This document shows, piece after piece, positions 22,110 to 32,330 of a DNA stretch of 64,000 nucleotides (the stretch's first letter is position 1; each line of letters opens with the position of its first letter). The notes beneath the pieces were generated by a model. That model was not told the origin of the DNA and ran no database searches. It was given only the letters and a program-made list of their open reading frames with translations. The stretch spans positions 27,281,899 through 27,345,898 of the forward strand of contig OX377205.1 of NCBI GenBank assembly GCA_947396885.1. Reading direction: 5' to 3'. Both the position numbers and the translations under genes were made by a program. The DNA is from Heligmosomoides polygyrus polygyrus. Lineage: Eukaryota; Nematoda; Chromadorea; Rhabditida; Heligmosomidae.

Positions 22110-22375
22110 CAATCCCTTTTGAGATGCGCCATGCATTCTATTTCTAGGGATATCGTGGAGGCGATTTGAATGCGTATTTGGCCATACAATGACTTGCTGT
22201 GGCCAGCCGATGAACAAGTCAGCGCTCTATCCTTTCCAGACAAGTCTGGTACCAATTCACCGACCTCGGAGGGATGGAAGGCTTAGTTGGCCTGGGCGAG
22301 AGATCCGAACCAGGGACCTGGTATCGGGTGCATGCAACAGTCGGCGCCTCCTCCGACTGCGCTACACGCACCCAG
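22110..22375 (-). repeat. SINE-A copy
   Basis: A nearly full element on the minus strand. The tail is at 22110 (AATCCCTTTTGAGATGCGCC), and the inverted head ends CTCCGACTGCGCTACACGCA. The core keeps all family landmarks, so it is one of the better-preserved copies. Confidence 0.85.
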
Positions 22376-22639
22376 TCATCCAATTATTCGAAGATTTTCC
22401 ATCGGATCCAATGTATAGTGGCTACAGTTTAGTAACACATCGCTCCAACTAGAGTTCTGACGATACGTACGTCAAGAATAAAATTTTAAGAAGAATTGGA
22501 TGCGGAAGAGTACGTTCAACACTGTGACTAGAACGAAATTCTTTGTTGACTCAAAGTGGCTCCATCTTTGTTGTACGAAATACAATCAGATACCCTTCCA
22601 AATTTCAGAGCATAGCCTTTTACTAAAACACGCGTTGTC

Positions 22640-22920
22640 CAGTCGGAGCAGGTGCTGGCTCTCGCCTGGGTCGGGTCGGTGGTTTCTGCCAAGACCAAGC
22701 AAGACTTCCATTCAGACGGAGTAGTTGAATTGATGCCAGGCTTATTTGTGGAGGAAAAAGTACAGAATTGGCAATCGATTGGCCACCCCAAGTCATATGT
22801 AGGCGAAATACGCCTTCAAATTTCTTCCACGATATCGCGTAGAAGCACAACGCGTGGCGCTTCCCAGAGACGATTTGATAACGCCGCCCTTTATCATTTT
22901 ATCCTTTTGCCACAGGCTAG
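22640..22920 (+). repeat. SINE-A copy
   Basis: The head CAGTCGGAGCAGGTGCTGGC, the core CCAAGCAAGACTTCCATTC and the tail CAACGCGTGGCGCTTCCC are present. It ends in the family 3' pyrimidine-rich sequence. Confidence 0.8.
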
Positions 22921-23330
22921 ATAACCATATAACAAGAAGTAGGAGGCCGTCTTGGAGATGGCCTAGAATCACTAGCTGTAAACTGCTCTGTTAAAGGGCT
23001 AGAAATCAGTTCAGTCAGAAACCCCCAGCGGGTGATTCGAACTTATGCGCGCCTTCCTGCTTATTGAATTTCCGTTGATTCATATTTCTTCTCCTAGTTC
23101 AGAGCTCGTCCATCTTTGAGTCGCTCTTTTCATCAGCAACTAAGCCTCGAAAATGGTGCTAAGTCAGGGCTAAAGGGTGGATGCGGCATCGGTTTCCAGT
23201 TCCCATTAATTTTTGATGGGTGGTAAACAGGTGTGGTCTCCGGCGTTATCATAGTGGAACATCACGCCTTTGCGACTGGCCAGCTCCGCCTTCTTTTTTG
23301 ATTTCTTCGCTCAGTTTCTGTAGCTGACAA
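22921..23330. other. No gene seen
   Basis: Short frames only and no recognised motif. Confidence 0.5.
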
Positions 23331-23790
23331 CAGGAGACGTTCGAACTTGGGTTTCTTGGAAGCTGCTCAAGGTGGAATATACCCTATCATCTGTTAATGC
23401 GTTTGAGGAGGAGAATTACGTTCAATTCGTGAAGAACCAAAACATCCTGTTTGTTTACGTGAACAAGCTGTTGTAGGTGCAAGTAGACGGTTGAATTCGA
23501 TATGTCAAACCTCTCTGCCATATCTCGAGTCATCATACTTCGGTTAGCTCGATTGACGCCTTTATTTTGTCGTCATCGGTAGTGGTTGTACGACCAGTAC
23601 AGTGTATGTGGTGCATTTTCGACATAAAAATTTCCTGAGCGAAAGCGAACAAACCAACGCTGACACTGGCATTCAGTAAGGCAGTCCTCACCATGAGCTT
23701 CACATAATTTCTTTCGAGCTTGTCCCGCATTTTTGTTTTTTCGCAAGTAAAACAATAAATTATGCTGATAGTGATCAGTTCACGCCAAAC
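23331..23790 (-). pseudogene. Mariner transposase N-terminal remnant
   Basis: The minus strand encodes a paired-type helix-turn-helix block (ARKKLCEAHGEDCLTECQCQ, then RWFVRFRSGNF) typical of the mariner N-terminus. The following SGRP-like and second HTH regions lie in another frame (CTGRTTTTDDDKIKASIELT). No catalytic domain follows. It is heavily decayed. Confidence 0.75.
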
Positions 23791-23826
23791 AATAAATTAT
23801 GCTGATAGTGATCAGTTCACGCCATC
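23752..23826. repeat. Tandem duplication of about 37 bp
   Basis: CAATAAATTATGCTGATAGT...TTCACGCCA is present twice in succession with no visible differences. It overlaps the upstream end of the mariner remnant. Confidence 0.85.
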
Positions 23827-24109
23827 TATGAGAAAAACCGACATCGAGTATCGAACAACCCAACAGCTGTTATTTTAATGGGCAGAAGTCATCCCATTAG
23901 GGCGACGCATTTTGCACATTTCTCCTCTAGGAAAGAAAAATCAAAGATTATTTGAAAGTGGCTCACTAGTTCAAGAAGTTTATTTCTTGGCCAAAGCTTC
24001 CGCAATGTTTCTTGTGTAATGTTGCACATGACACTTTCTAGCGTCTCACTAGAATGGCGTTCTTTATGATTGCGCCACTCATTCCATAACAATGGGATAT
24101 TGTGCAGGG

Positions 24110-24235
24110 AATCAGAATACGTATCTCGTCTACACAGTGACTTACAGTGGCCACCCGATAAGTAAGACAGCTTTTAATCCTTAACAAATGAGTGTCGTGT
24201 ATGCACCGACACCGGAGGGATGTTGTTTGGGTTTA
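24110..24235 (-). repeat. SINE-A fragment
   Basis: GTGACTTACAGTGGCCACCC followed by GATAAGTAAG, then CACCGACACCGGAGGGATG, is the inverted central part of SINE-A. Head and tail are missing. Confidence 0.65.
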
Positions 24236-24872
24236 AGTAGGAAAGAACTAGATATTCTCTCCATTCCTGTTATTTAGCACTTTCGCATCATCCTCGGAGC
24301 ATTCATAGCTGGCCTTTGGTGGTTTACCACGGCTGTGTCTATAGCGACTTGTAATAATTTGTTTATTACGATATCACTTCAAGAGCACGACAAATATTAC
24401 AGAACATGGCGGTATATATGCAGAAATTCCTTGGGCGGAGCCTATAAACGGGGTACATATTTGCCAATGGGTGAGATCTTAAAAGGATATACCGCAGATC
24501 TTAAAAGGATATACCGCATCTAAGGTGTATTGCATATGCGCAACCTCGATTGCTTACGTACGGTACCGCTAGGTCATGCCTGTGGAGTTGTTCAATGGTA
24601 CTTATCTCTTAGTGCTAGCCTAAAATCTTAGCATCTATTATCCTAATTCTAGATGCCCTACATGACATTACATTTGTACATTCTTATATTGATCATACAA
24701 TAAGTTGTGTATTCACAACACTGGGCGGCGGGCAGTTACCGGTAGCTAAAGTAACAGTTCATGATTACAAGCAATTATCAATACATAAACATACATAAAA
24801 ACACACACGTTAACGGATGATTTACAATTTATGATACATGACAGATCTAGGACACGATGCATTGCGTATTCT
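24236..24872. other. 3' flank of BEL element; LTR not resolved
   Basis: A 3' LTR of the minus-strand BEL element should lie here. I found no segment matching the 5' side (32.3-33.0 kb), no clear polypurine tract and no TG...CA pair. A 22-bp tandem duplication (AGATCTTAAAAGGATATACC, twice) lies at 24475-24518. Confidence 0.45.
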
Positions 24873-27800
24873 CTAGCACATAATTCTGACGAATAATTTC
24901 GGTATTATCGAAACCGTAGAAATGACAACCAAGACTACGGCAATAAAAGCGATCGTTGACGCCATCCAGTGCTCCATTACTACTTCAAGATAATGTCCTA
25001 CATCAGGATAGTTGAACATGTCGATGTAGTTCGCGGCTCGTGCTGAGTGCTGTTGAGGTGGCTTTCTCCACAGAGTGTGAAATGCGAGTGCACCTGACAG
25101 CGTGATATTTTGCGGCTTTTCACATTTGACCAAACAGGTTTCCTTGTATTTTGGTACTGTCGCATGGATTGTTACCGTTGTCTGTGCTGCGGATTGGTTA
25201 CATATGACGGCAAACATTCTTTCTTGACAGTTTATTTCCACCATGATGGATCGCATAGCGTAACAGCTAAAGATGACGTCTGCTCCAGATAGGCAGTTGT
25301 AGCAGCCTTTTACCGGTGAAGCCTTTATGTCGCAGACTTCATTATCTACAATTGAAGCTGTGTGGTATCCTCCAATTGTACTGATGGTAATTTCTATCAC
25401 TGCATCGTGAATGACACTGTAGATTCTTCCATGGGCGTCTCGAAGGTGCAGGACTGAGGATGATAGAGGAAGACGATCTTCCATAGAGTTCATTTTTGCG
25501 GTCAGATCAACGTTCTGACATTCGCAGTTGACATCGATGTCGGTCGGTGAGCAGATGCAGTTATCCTCAACACTGCAGGTCGTTATATTTGCAGAACTTG
25601 AGTATGTAGGACATCGCAATGCGAAGAAGTCGTCTTTTCCAACAATGGCCACCTCAGAATGGTGGTCATTCACTGCCTCTACAAATGTTGAGCTCAGCAG
25701 TGGAATAGCTGGCATAGTAACGAACTCCAGGGTTACGTTAGCAGTACTCAATTCTTGGGTGCTCTGCGTAACTGTCGTTATGATCTGCGAAGTCTTGTTT
25801 CCTTTGGCGTCAGTATAGGTGTATTTGATTATAGCTGAATCCATCCATGTTGGACAGTGGAAAACTCTGAAGACCTTCTTATTCTTTGGCTTAGCAAAAG
25901 TGCGGGAAAATAGGCAACCTGGCATGGGTAGCAGGCAACCGCATCCGATTCCTCCACATGACGTCGTGCATCGAAAAACTCCAGGAAAGTCGTAGGTGTC
26001 TCTTAATTCGGGAATTTCCGAATTTCTTCCTATATGAGAGCAGGTTTGGGAGTTGCAGGATCCGGCTAAATCGCACCTTTTTGTTGACTCGGTGTTGATC
26101 TCCACGTCCTTTGTATAGTACAATACAACCGGATTGCAAGTCACCAATACTTGTTGGAGCTGCACTTCCATTGTTCCTACAGTAATGTTTCCGCTTCGAA
26201 TACGGATGCAGGCTTGTGCTCTCCTTTCACTCAGAGTTAGCGTGCTTTCTAGAACTTCTCGGCATTCGGTTAGGCGATTTGAGCGCGTGCAAACAGTGTT
26301 GTTTACCGTGATTGTGTGCGTATATTGGCATGCGCTCGACGTTGCAATAAGGCATACAAGTACAGCGTTGAAAGTTACCATCTTCGAGCTTGGAAGTTGT
26401 GGTAGTAAACTTGTCAACGCAATGTTGCTTCCTCCTGGGCGTTCCATTGTCTGCTGTTTTCTTCCTTTTTTCCGTAGTTGGCAGAATAATTTTGGTACTC
26501 CACACTGTGTAGCCAAATAACAGGCCATGGCGAGGGGAGCAAGAATAAGTGAGAGAATCACTGCTAGTACTGCAATTGCTAGCTGTGGACTGCAATGAGT
26601 GTTAGCGAGCAACTCTATACAGAATGTGCAGTCAATGCTGGCACAAATTTCTTGAGCTGGACAAACTATTGTCTCGAAATGTTGCCTTGTATCGGCGATT
26701 GTGCGCCAAACTACTGTATGACGACTTATACGATACTGGAATGGCAAAGCGATTTCTTTCGCGTGGTCCTTAGGTTCGACAACGATGCATTCCTTGTAGT
26801 TAACACAAATTTCGACATTGGTAGGTCGATATTCGTTGATTGTTATTCCTTTGCTTGAGCAGGATACTGCGCTAGATCCTAGTAATGCTATGACGCACAG
26901 CGCCATGAGAAGATGATTCGACGAGCTCGTTGTTGGCCTTGAACTCCTTGCGTTCGCGATGTTCTCGTTGTATGACACAGTGTTTTTCACAGCACGAGGT
27001 GGTTGTCGCCTAACTGTGTTTTCAGCAGGTTCTGCCATTCTTGTAGCTTCTCCAGAGGCGATGTCGATGTTGTCGCGATTATGTGAATCAACGAGTGGTT
27101 GATCAGGCTCTGTTATGTTGGAATGAATTTCCAGCGGAATCAGACGATTTATCGATCTCTGAATGATCCTTCCTGATGCGGTTTGCAGCATTGCACTTCG
27201 AATTTCTTTGTCTCTGCTGGTGACCAGGTCCAATATGATAGCCATCGGCCATTGTCCCCTTGGCTGCTGAGACTCCTCGTCAAGAAGCACAACGTCTCCC
27301 GTCCGCGGAATCTGGACGGCTGACTTAGAGTTCTTTCCCACTAATTTGTGGCGGTCTCTCAGCTCCAGCAGATATTCATTTCGCCAGATAGTCCAGAACT
27401 TCCTTGTTAGCTTTTCCGACTCTGATATAGCCTGTTTTGCTGATTTTTGAGAAAACGGGATAGGGGGCGGCTGGAATTCGGGGTCCTCACTGTTGTCGTC
27501 CACAGTCAGTTGAGTTGTCCCGTGGCGAACGTCCTTGTAGACGAAGTCTATTGGACGAAGCGTGGTACAGGGTGAATCATGGTCACTGACCACAGTTATC
27601 GGTCTCGAGTTGACAATGCTTTCTATCTCACATAATGTTGTGTGAAGAAGCTCATCGGCGAGTTTGCGTCGACCGATTGTCTTCTGCAGCGCTCTTTTGA
27701 CGGTGCCAACCATTCTTTCCCAAACACCACCCATCCATGGTGATGAAGGTGGGATGAAGCTCCAGATAATGTGATGCTCAGCGAGGAACAACGATAAGTG

Positions 27801-28418
27801 AGGGTCTTTTTTAGTCGCTTGATTTCTGCGTAAGAGGCTTTCTGTGAGGTGGAAGTTCGATCCGTTATCGCTCAGTATTTTCTGCGGTACTCCTCTTCTT
27901 GCAATGAATCGCTTCAATGTGAAGACAAAGCTTTTAGCCGACAAATCCATCGCTGCCTCCAAATGTGTCAGTCTTGTCACTAGACATGTAAATAAAGCGA
28001 CATATCGCTTGCAGTCTTCTCCTGAAGCAGATTTGACGGTAATCGGTCCCATAAAATCCACTCCTGTGTTTGCAAATGGAGGCGATTCCTTAACCCTTTC
28101 GGACGGTAGTGGTCCCATATTGGGGTACTTGTACGGTGCTCCGTTGAATCTTTTGCACACTGTACAATGCTTGAGCGTACGTTTGCAAAGTGCCCTATCT
28201 GATGGTATCCAAAACCTTCGCCTGACATTGTAAAGCAGTTGGTTAATTCCGCAGTGCGCAAAACTTTGGTGGAGGTGGCATGCGATTAATAGCCCTAGCT
28301 TGCTGTGCTTAGGTATATGAATTGGATTAATTGTAGAGAAGTCGAGGTCGGAATTCTGTAGCCTTCCAAACCTTCTGTATAATCCGTTTATGTCAGTTTT
28401 GACATTCAGCTGCTTGTT
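24873..28418 (-). CDS. BEL integrase and envelope-like glycoprotein
   Basis: The longest ATG-started frame is 28160-24873, 1095 codons. The frame is open back to the stop at 28419-28421, so the HHCC zinc-binding part of integrase (about 28330-28150) is included. The catalytic core shows D (GVDFMGPI, near residue 35), D (SDNGSNF, near 100) and E (WERMVGTVKRAL, near 147). A C-terminal domain with RGQWPMA follows. From about residue 395 it becomes envelope-like: a hydrophobic leader (418-433), a membrane segment (526-545), a second hydrophobic leader (593-610), then a Cys-rich ectodomain with a tight Cys/Gly cluster (about 730-748), and a C-terminal membrane anchor (1064-1086). The Cys pattern resembles phlebovirus G2-type proteins reported for nematode BEL elements. 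Fusion with integrase implies proteolytic or splice-based separation. Confidence 0.85.
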   Translation of the reverse strand, partial: NKQLNVKTDINGLYRRFGRLQNSDLDFSTINPIHIPKHSKLGLLIACHLHQSFAHCGINQLLYNVRRRFWIPSDRALCKRTLKHCTVCKRFNGAPYKYPNMGPLPSERVKESPPFANTGVDFMGPITVKSASGEDCKRYVALFTCLVTRLTHLEAAMDLSAKSFVFTLKRFIARRGVPQKILSDNGSNFHLTESLLRRNQATKKDPHLSLFLAEHHIIWSFIPPSSPWMGGVWERMVGTVKRALQKTIGRRKLADELLHTTLCEIESIVNSRPITVVSDHDSPCTTLRPIDFVYKDVRHGTTQLTVDDNSEDPEFQPPPIPFSQKSAKQAISESEKLTRKFWTIWRNEYLLELRDRHKLVGKNSKSAVQIPRTGDVVLLDEESQQPRGQWPMAIILDLVTSRDKEIRSAMLQTASGRIIQRSINRLIPLEIHSNITEPDQPLVDSHNRDNIDIASGEATRMAEPAENTVRRQPPRAVKNTVSYNENIANARSSRPTTSSSNHLLMALCVIALLGSSAVSCSSKGITINEYRPTNVEICVNYKECIVVEPKDHAKEIALPFQYRISRHTVVWRTIADTRQHFETIVCPAQEICASIDCTFCIELLANTHCSPQLAIAVLAVILSLILAPLAMACYLATQCGVPKLFCQLRKKGRKQQTMERPGGSNIALTSLLPQLPSSKMVTFNAVLVCLIATSSACQYTHTITVNNTVCTRSNRLTECREVLESTLTLSERRAQACIRIRSGNITVGTMEVQLQQVLVTCNPVVLYYTKDVEINTESTKRCDLAGSCNSQTCSHIGRNSEIPELRDTYDFPGVFRCTTSCGGIGCGCLLPMPGCLFSRTFAKPKNKKVFRVFHCPTWMDSAIIKYTYTDAKGNKTSQIITTVTQSTQELSTANVTLEFVTMPAIPLLSSTFVEAVNDHHSEVAIVGKDDFFALRCPTYSSSANITTCSVEDNCICSPTDIDVNCECQNVDLTAKMNSMEDRLPLSSSVLHLRDAHGRIYSVIHDAVIEITISTIGGYHTASIVDNEVCDIKASPVKGCYNCLSGADVIFSCYAMRSIMVEINCQERMFAVICNQSAAQTTVTIHATVPKYKETCLVKCEKPQNITLSGALAFHTLWRKPPQQHSARAANYIDMFNYPDVGHYLEVVMEHWMASTIAFIAVVLVVISTVSIIPKLFVRIMC

Positions 28419-31400
28419 TTACATTAGGATTTGAGACTTGAAAATCGCTTGCTCTTCGCGTATGACGAGGACTTCGGCGTCCATAACCTCTCTGGCTGAG
28501 GGTGTCATAGTTTGCTGCTCTTCTTTCAAAGGAAGGTATTTGTCCTTGCTCGTTTTTCGAATGAAACGTGCACTGTATGCCACAATCCGGAGCAGCTTCG
28601 AATAGTTGCTCACTTTCTCAGTAGGCCAGATTGGGTTAGCTGCAACCTCAGCAATATTTGAGGCGTAGGAATAAACTTCTTCGACTTCTGAATCAGTATT
28701 CTGCTTGCATAAGATACTTGCATCCTTGACCGGCCAATTTTCGCATGGGATGTTTAGCCAAATCGGGCCGCTCCACCATCGATGGTTGATGAAGTCGCTT
28801 TTTCCGACCCCTCTTGTTGCGCAATCGGCCACGTTTTCCTGCGTGGGCACATGGAAGAATGTGACGTCGATGAATTCTCGAAGTCTCTTTGTGATAAGGG
28901 AGATCTTCTGCACAAGCGTAGAAACAATAGGTGGTAGACGCCTGTTTCCTTGTATCCAGCACAGAGCAGTGGTGGAGTCGCTGAATATGCTGATTTTTTC
29001 GAACGTCACGTTTACCTTCTGGATAGTTGACTCAACAAGGCCTAGTCCAATGAAGATAGATAACAGCTCGAGACGAGGTATTGTTTGCTCCTTGTTTATA
29101 GGTGCTATCTTGGATTTCGCAGTGAACAAGCGCGATTCCTTAACACCATGGCATGATGTAGTTGGCACGTATATGCTACATGCATACGCTCGTTTGGAGC
29201 TATCGACGAACACTGACAGTGCATGAGATGTGGAACTGTTGTTTTCCACTACTTTTCTCGGCAGCGTAACCTGAAAGCCGATTATTTTCGACTTTATGGC
29301 TTTCCATAACAATTCGTCTTCTTCAGAAAGAGCAGAATCCCATCCGTACTTCTTTTTGTGAAAATCTTGAAGAAAGATTTTTGCAGGCGTTATAAGCGGC
29401 GTCAGTAGCCCAAGAGGATCGAAACAACAGCCATTTATCTGACTTAGTATTGTCCTTTTGGAGATTTTGTTTGCCGGTTTTTCGCTACATTTCAGAGATA
29501 TAGTGTCCTCCATAGCATTCCACAGTATTCCAAGCACTTTGATCTCCGTCGAGCTGGCCCTATCCGGTTCTGGTACCTCCATGTTCACATGAGCCGAATT
29601 CGAGAGGTAGTCTCTGAGATTCATTCCTATAGAGGAGAAAAGTCTCTTCGATTCGCTGTACTTGCGCAAAAGGTCATCGGGACTTTTTCCTTCCAAGAAC
29701 ACGTTATCTACGTAGAGTGAGTTAGATAGTTCTTGGGAAATCTCGGATTGTGACCCTTCTATGTATTTCAGAATGCACTGGTTTAGGATTGCAGGACTGG
29801 CGTTGATACCAAAAGGCACTCTACAGAACCGAAAGTGCTTTAGGTTACTTCCTATTGCTGGTTTTGAGGCGTCGTTCACCCATAGAAACCTTGTGACGTC
29901 ACGGTGGCTCTCTGGCAATCTGATTTGCAGAAAGGCTTTCTGTATATCAGCTACCATTGTGTAGAGATGTGTTTGGAACTGCAGCAATACCTCATGTATG
30001 AGAGGCGTTAGTGAGTGTCCTTCATAAATCACATCATTGAGACTGAGTTCGTCTTTTGCATGCGATGAAGCATCGAAAACCACGCGGAGTCGAGTAGACT
30101 TTGATGGTGTCCACACGTGCCTATGGGGTAGGTAGAATGTCGCTACTCTGTTCGAATTGTCCTTCACTTCTTCTATTATCCCTTCACGCAGATAACTGAG
30201 GAATGTCTCATTGTACATACTGTACTTCTCTTTATCTCCCTGCAGGCTGCGCAGAAGGCTTTGAAGTCTGCGAAAGGCTACGTTGAAGTTGTCTTTTAGA
30301 TTAGTAACTTCATCAGTGAATGGAAATCCGGCGACAGTGTTTCCATTTTTGATAGAAATCGACTTTCTGTATTCATCCATAAAGCTGATAACAGCTGCTT
30401 CGTCGGTTTCATTGTTGGTGTTGATACCGAGTGATTCCAGTTCGTAGAGGTGCTTTACTTCCTTCTTGTAGTCGTCTCTGGATGACGTGACCGGTGTTGC
30501 GACGATAAGTGAGCTGCACTGAGGATTTTTGCTATTTGTTCCTGAGGCATAGGTTTCACTAGTACCGGAAACGGTGTAGCCGAAAATGGTAGAGGTGAGA
30601 ATCAATCCAAACGGCAGCTTGATAATTGGTACGTCGTGTTCGATCACTTGATTCAGAAGATCTTGTCCAATAAGTAGGTCAGGAGATACCTCCGAAGATG
30701 ACAAGTTGGCTTGAGCAACCGTTATTCGCCTCGCTTTGATGAACTTCCTATCTGCATCTGATAGTTCTGCGGTTTTCGTTGACGACGTTAACTTATCCTT
30801 TGTGAAGAGGGACAGGCGTTGCAGTTTCTTAGGACCATGTCGACTTTTCAGTGTCACACAGACTTCGTTGGAGTTGAAGGTTTCGTGCAGCTCTCCCATT
30901 CCTATTGTAATGAAGGAAGTTGAACTCACTACTGACAACTTCAACGTCGCTCCAATTTGTGCTTTGATGAAACTTCTTTGAGCTCCTGAATCGAGAAGGA
31001 TTGTGATAGGCTGGTAATCCATTTGAGCTTCGTTGAAGATCAGTGCTGAAGCCATTTGTAGCACACACTGCCCTTGGAGCGGTCGACTCGATGTAGCCGT
31101 ATCATCTAACGGAGTAGAATTCTGAAGTGCTTGCACATGACTGTTATCATGTACTGGTCGATCACTTCCTTGTTGAGGCCTGTATCTGCTGGCATTCCAT
31201 GGTTGCGAAGTGCGTGTCGATTGGTTACCCGAATGTTGCGGTTCGTTTGGTCTCCTTGAATGATTGGCATGTTCAGACTCTTTAAAAGACTGAATGCAGA
31301 GTGAGGAGTGGTGATCCTCACCACACTTCGGACATCTTCCGACTTTGGTACAGTATTTTGAACTGTGCGAAATGTCGAAGCATCTCCAGCATACACGCTG

Positions 31401-31478
31401 TCGCTTTGCTTCCATCCGTCGAGCCTGAGGCGTAGTGAAGCTTGCGCAGCGTTGAGCTGGGTGCAAATCTCCACACAA
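28419..31478 (-). CDS. BEL nucleocapsid-protease-RT-RNase H polyprotein segment
   Basis: This is 1019 codons ending in TAA at 28421-28419. The 31478 start is a TTG and not a true start: the frame is open upstream into gag as far as 32093. It contains two zinc knuckles (C30-C33-H38-C43 and C49-C52-H57-C61), a retropepsin active site LLDSGAQ (161-167), RT with the catalytic YVDN near residue 587, and RNase H (VFVDSS near 754, FSDSTTALCW, VADCATRG). It ends exactly where the integrase should begin, but the next codons continue in the same frame, so the TAA is either a single inactivating mutation or a readthrough stop. Confidence 0.88.
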   Translation of the reverse strand: MCGDLHPAQRCASFTTPQARRMEAKRQRVCWRCFDISHSSKYCTKVGRCPKCGEDHHSSLCIQSFKESEHANHSRRPNEPQHSGNQSTRTSQPWNASRYRPQQGSDRPVHDNSHVQALQNSTPLDDTATSSRPLQGQCVLQMASALIFNEAQMDYQPITILLDSGAQRSFIKAQIGATLKLSVVSSTSFITIGMGELHETFNSNEVCVTLKSRHGPKKLQRLSLFTKDKLTSSTKTAELSDADRKFIKARRITVAQANLSSSEVSPDLLIGQDLLNQVIEHDVPIIKLPFGLILTSTIFGYTVSGTSETYASGTNSKNPQCSSLIVATPVTSSRDDYKKEVKHLYELESLGINTNNETDEAAVISFMDEYRKSISIKNGNTVAGFPFTDEVTNLKDNFNVAFRRLQSLLRSLQGDKEKYSMYNETFLSYLREGIIEEVKDNSNRVATFYLPHRHVWTPSKSTRLRVVFDASSHAKDELSLNDVIYEGHSLTPLIHEVLLQFQTHLYTMVADIQKAFLQIRLPESHRDVTRFLWVNDASKPAIGSNLKHFRFCRVPFGINASPAILNQCILKYIEGSQSEISQELSNSLYVDNVFLEGKSPDDLLRKYSESKRLFSSIGMNLRDYLSNSAHVNMEVPEPDRASSTEIKVLGILWNAMEDTISLKCSEKPANKISKRTILSQINGCCFDPLGLLTPLITPAKIFLQDFHKKKYGWDSALSEEDELLWKAIKSKIIGFQVTLPRKVVENNSSTSHALSVFVDSSKRAYACSIYVPTTSCHGVKESRLFTAKSKIAPINKEQTIPRLELLSIFIGLGLVESTIQKVNVTFEKISIFSDSTTALCWIQGNRRLPPIVSTLVQKISLITKRLREFIDVTFFHVPTQENVADCATRGVGKSDFINHRWWSGPIWLNIPCENWPVKDASILCKQNTDSEVEEVYSYASNIAEVAANPIWPTEKVSNYSKLLRIVAYSARFIRKTSKDKYLPLKEEQQTMTPSAREVMDAEVLVIREEQAIFKSQILM

Positions 31479-32317
31479 ACATTTGCTCGAAATTCTCTGA
31501 GTGGTGGAAGCTTTAGATTGTGCTGGCCTATCGTGTGGCCTTCTGAAGTTGCTTGTCCTTTGATTCTCAGTCGGTTCTCTGAAGTTGCTTGTTCTTTGGG
31601 TTTCGTTTCCAAATATAGTCTTCGTTGTGAGTTCCGTAGTTTCTTGGAGAGTGGTGATCTCGTCTATGGCCTCAGTGATATCCTTTACTTCGAAGGATAT
31701 AGCGGCAACGCTTTCCTTCCTTATTACGGTGCTACAGATGTGTTCTGTAAATTTAGAGAGGATCAGGCGGCGCCATACTCGATCCGCATTAAGTGATACA
31801 CCGGTCTGCTCGAGGTGTATGATTCTTGAGGTTATGGCGGATAGGGTGTCGCGACAACTTCTGGGTGTATCGTGAGTCCGCGGAATTTTTTCGATCTCGC
31901 TAATGAGAATATCGGCTATACTTCCCGATCTGTCGTATTGTTTTTTGAGGATACTGACGGCTACGTAGTACTTGTCCCCAATTACAGGAACACAGCTAAT
32001 GGAAGCTGCGGCTTTCCCTTTAAGAGCCTGCTTTAAAAACAGGAATTTCTCTTGGTCACTTAGATCTACGTCGTTATGTATAAGCGACTCGAAACCGACC
32101 AGAAAGTGGAGAATTCTCTGAAGCTCCCTGTGAATGTTGGAACCTCAAGAAGCGGACGTCTGAGCGTGACAGTGCGCTCCTGTGAAGGTGCGACTCCATT
32201 AGTCGATGTGTGATTACTGCCACTATTGCCAGCTACACTACGGTTACCGTTGCTACCTTCTTGACAGCTGGAAATTAAAACTGTTTGTTGAGACAGTTCA
32301 TCCTTTCTGAAGTCCAC
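31479..32317 (-). pseudogene. BEL gag, frameshifted
   Basis: The upstream piece (32317-32094) reads VPTFTGSFREFSTFWSV, the conserved start of the BEL gag capsid-like region, and then goes out of frame near 32093. The remainder (FESLIHNDVDLSDQEKF...) is open in the same frame as the polyprotein down to 31479. The upstream piece begins at a GTG with an in-frame TGA a few codons before it, so no authentic start is present. Confidence 0.8.
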
Positions 32318-32330
32318 CTTGTTCTGCCAA

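Larger units (their letters stand above)
24873..32330 (-). mobile_element. BEL/Pao LTR retroelement with envelope-like ORF
   Basis: The minus strand encodes, in order, gag with CCHC knuckles, aspartic protease, reverse transcriptase, RNase H, integrase and a cysteine-rich membrane glycoprotein-like region. From 32093 to 24873 all of this lies in one reading frame with a single stop (28419-28421); gag is additionally frameshifted near 32093. RT with YVDN, this domain order and the integrase type identify BEL/Pao. Envelope-bearing members are known from nematodes. LTRs, primer-binding site and the first part of gag were not identified, so the copy is probably incomplete. Confidence 0.92.

Noticed and set aside
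23752..23826. CRISPR-like repeat
   Set aside because: Two adjacent identical units without spacers, in nuclear eukaryotic DNA. It is a simple tandem duplication.
26134..26520. Plus-strand 128-codon frame and similar frames at 28705-29226 and 31365-31796
   Set aside because: These are antisense shadows of the BEL polyprotein.
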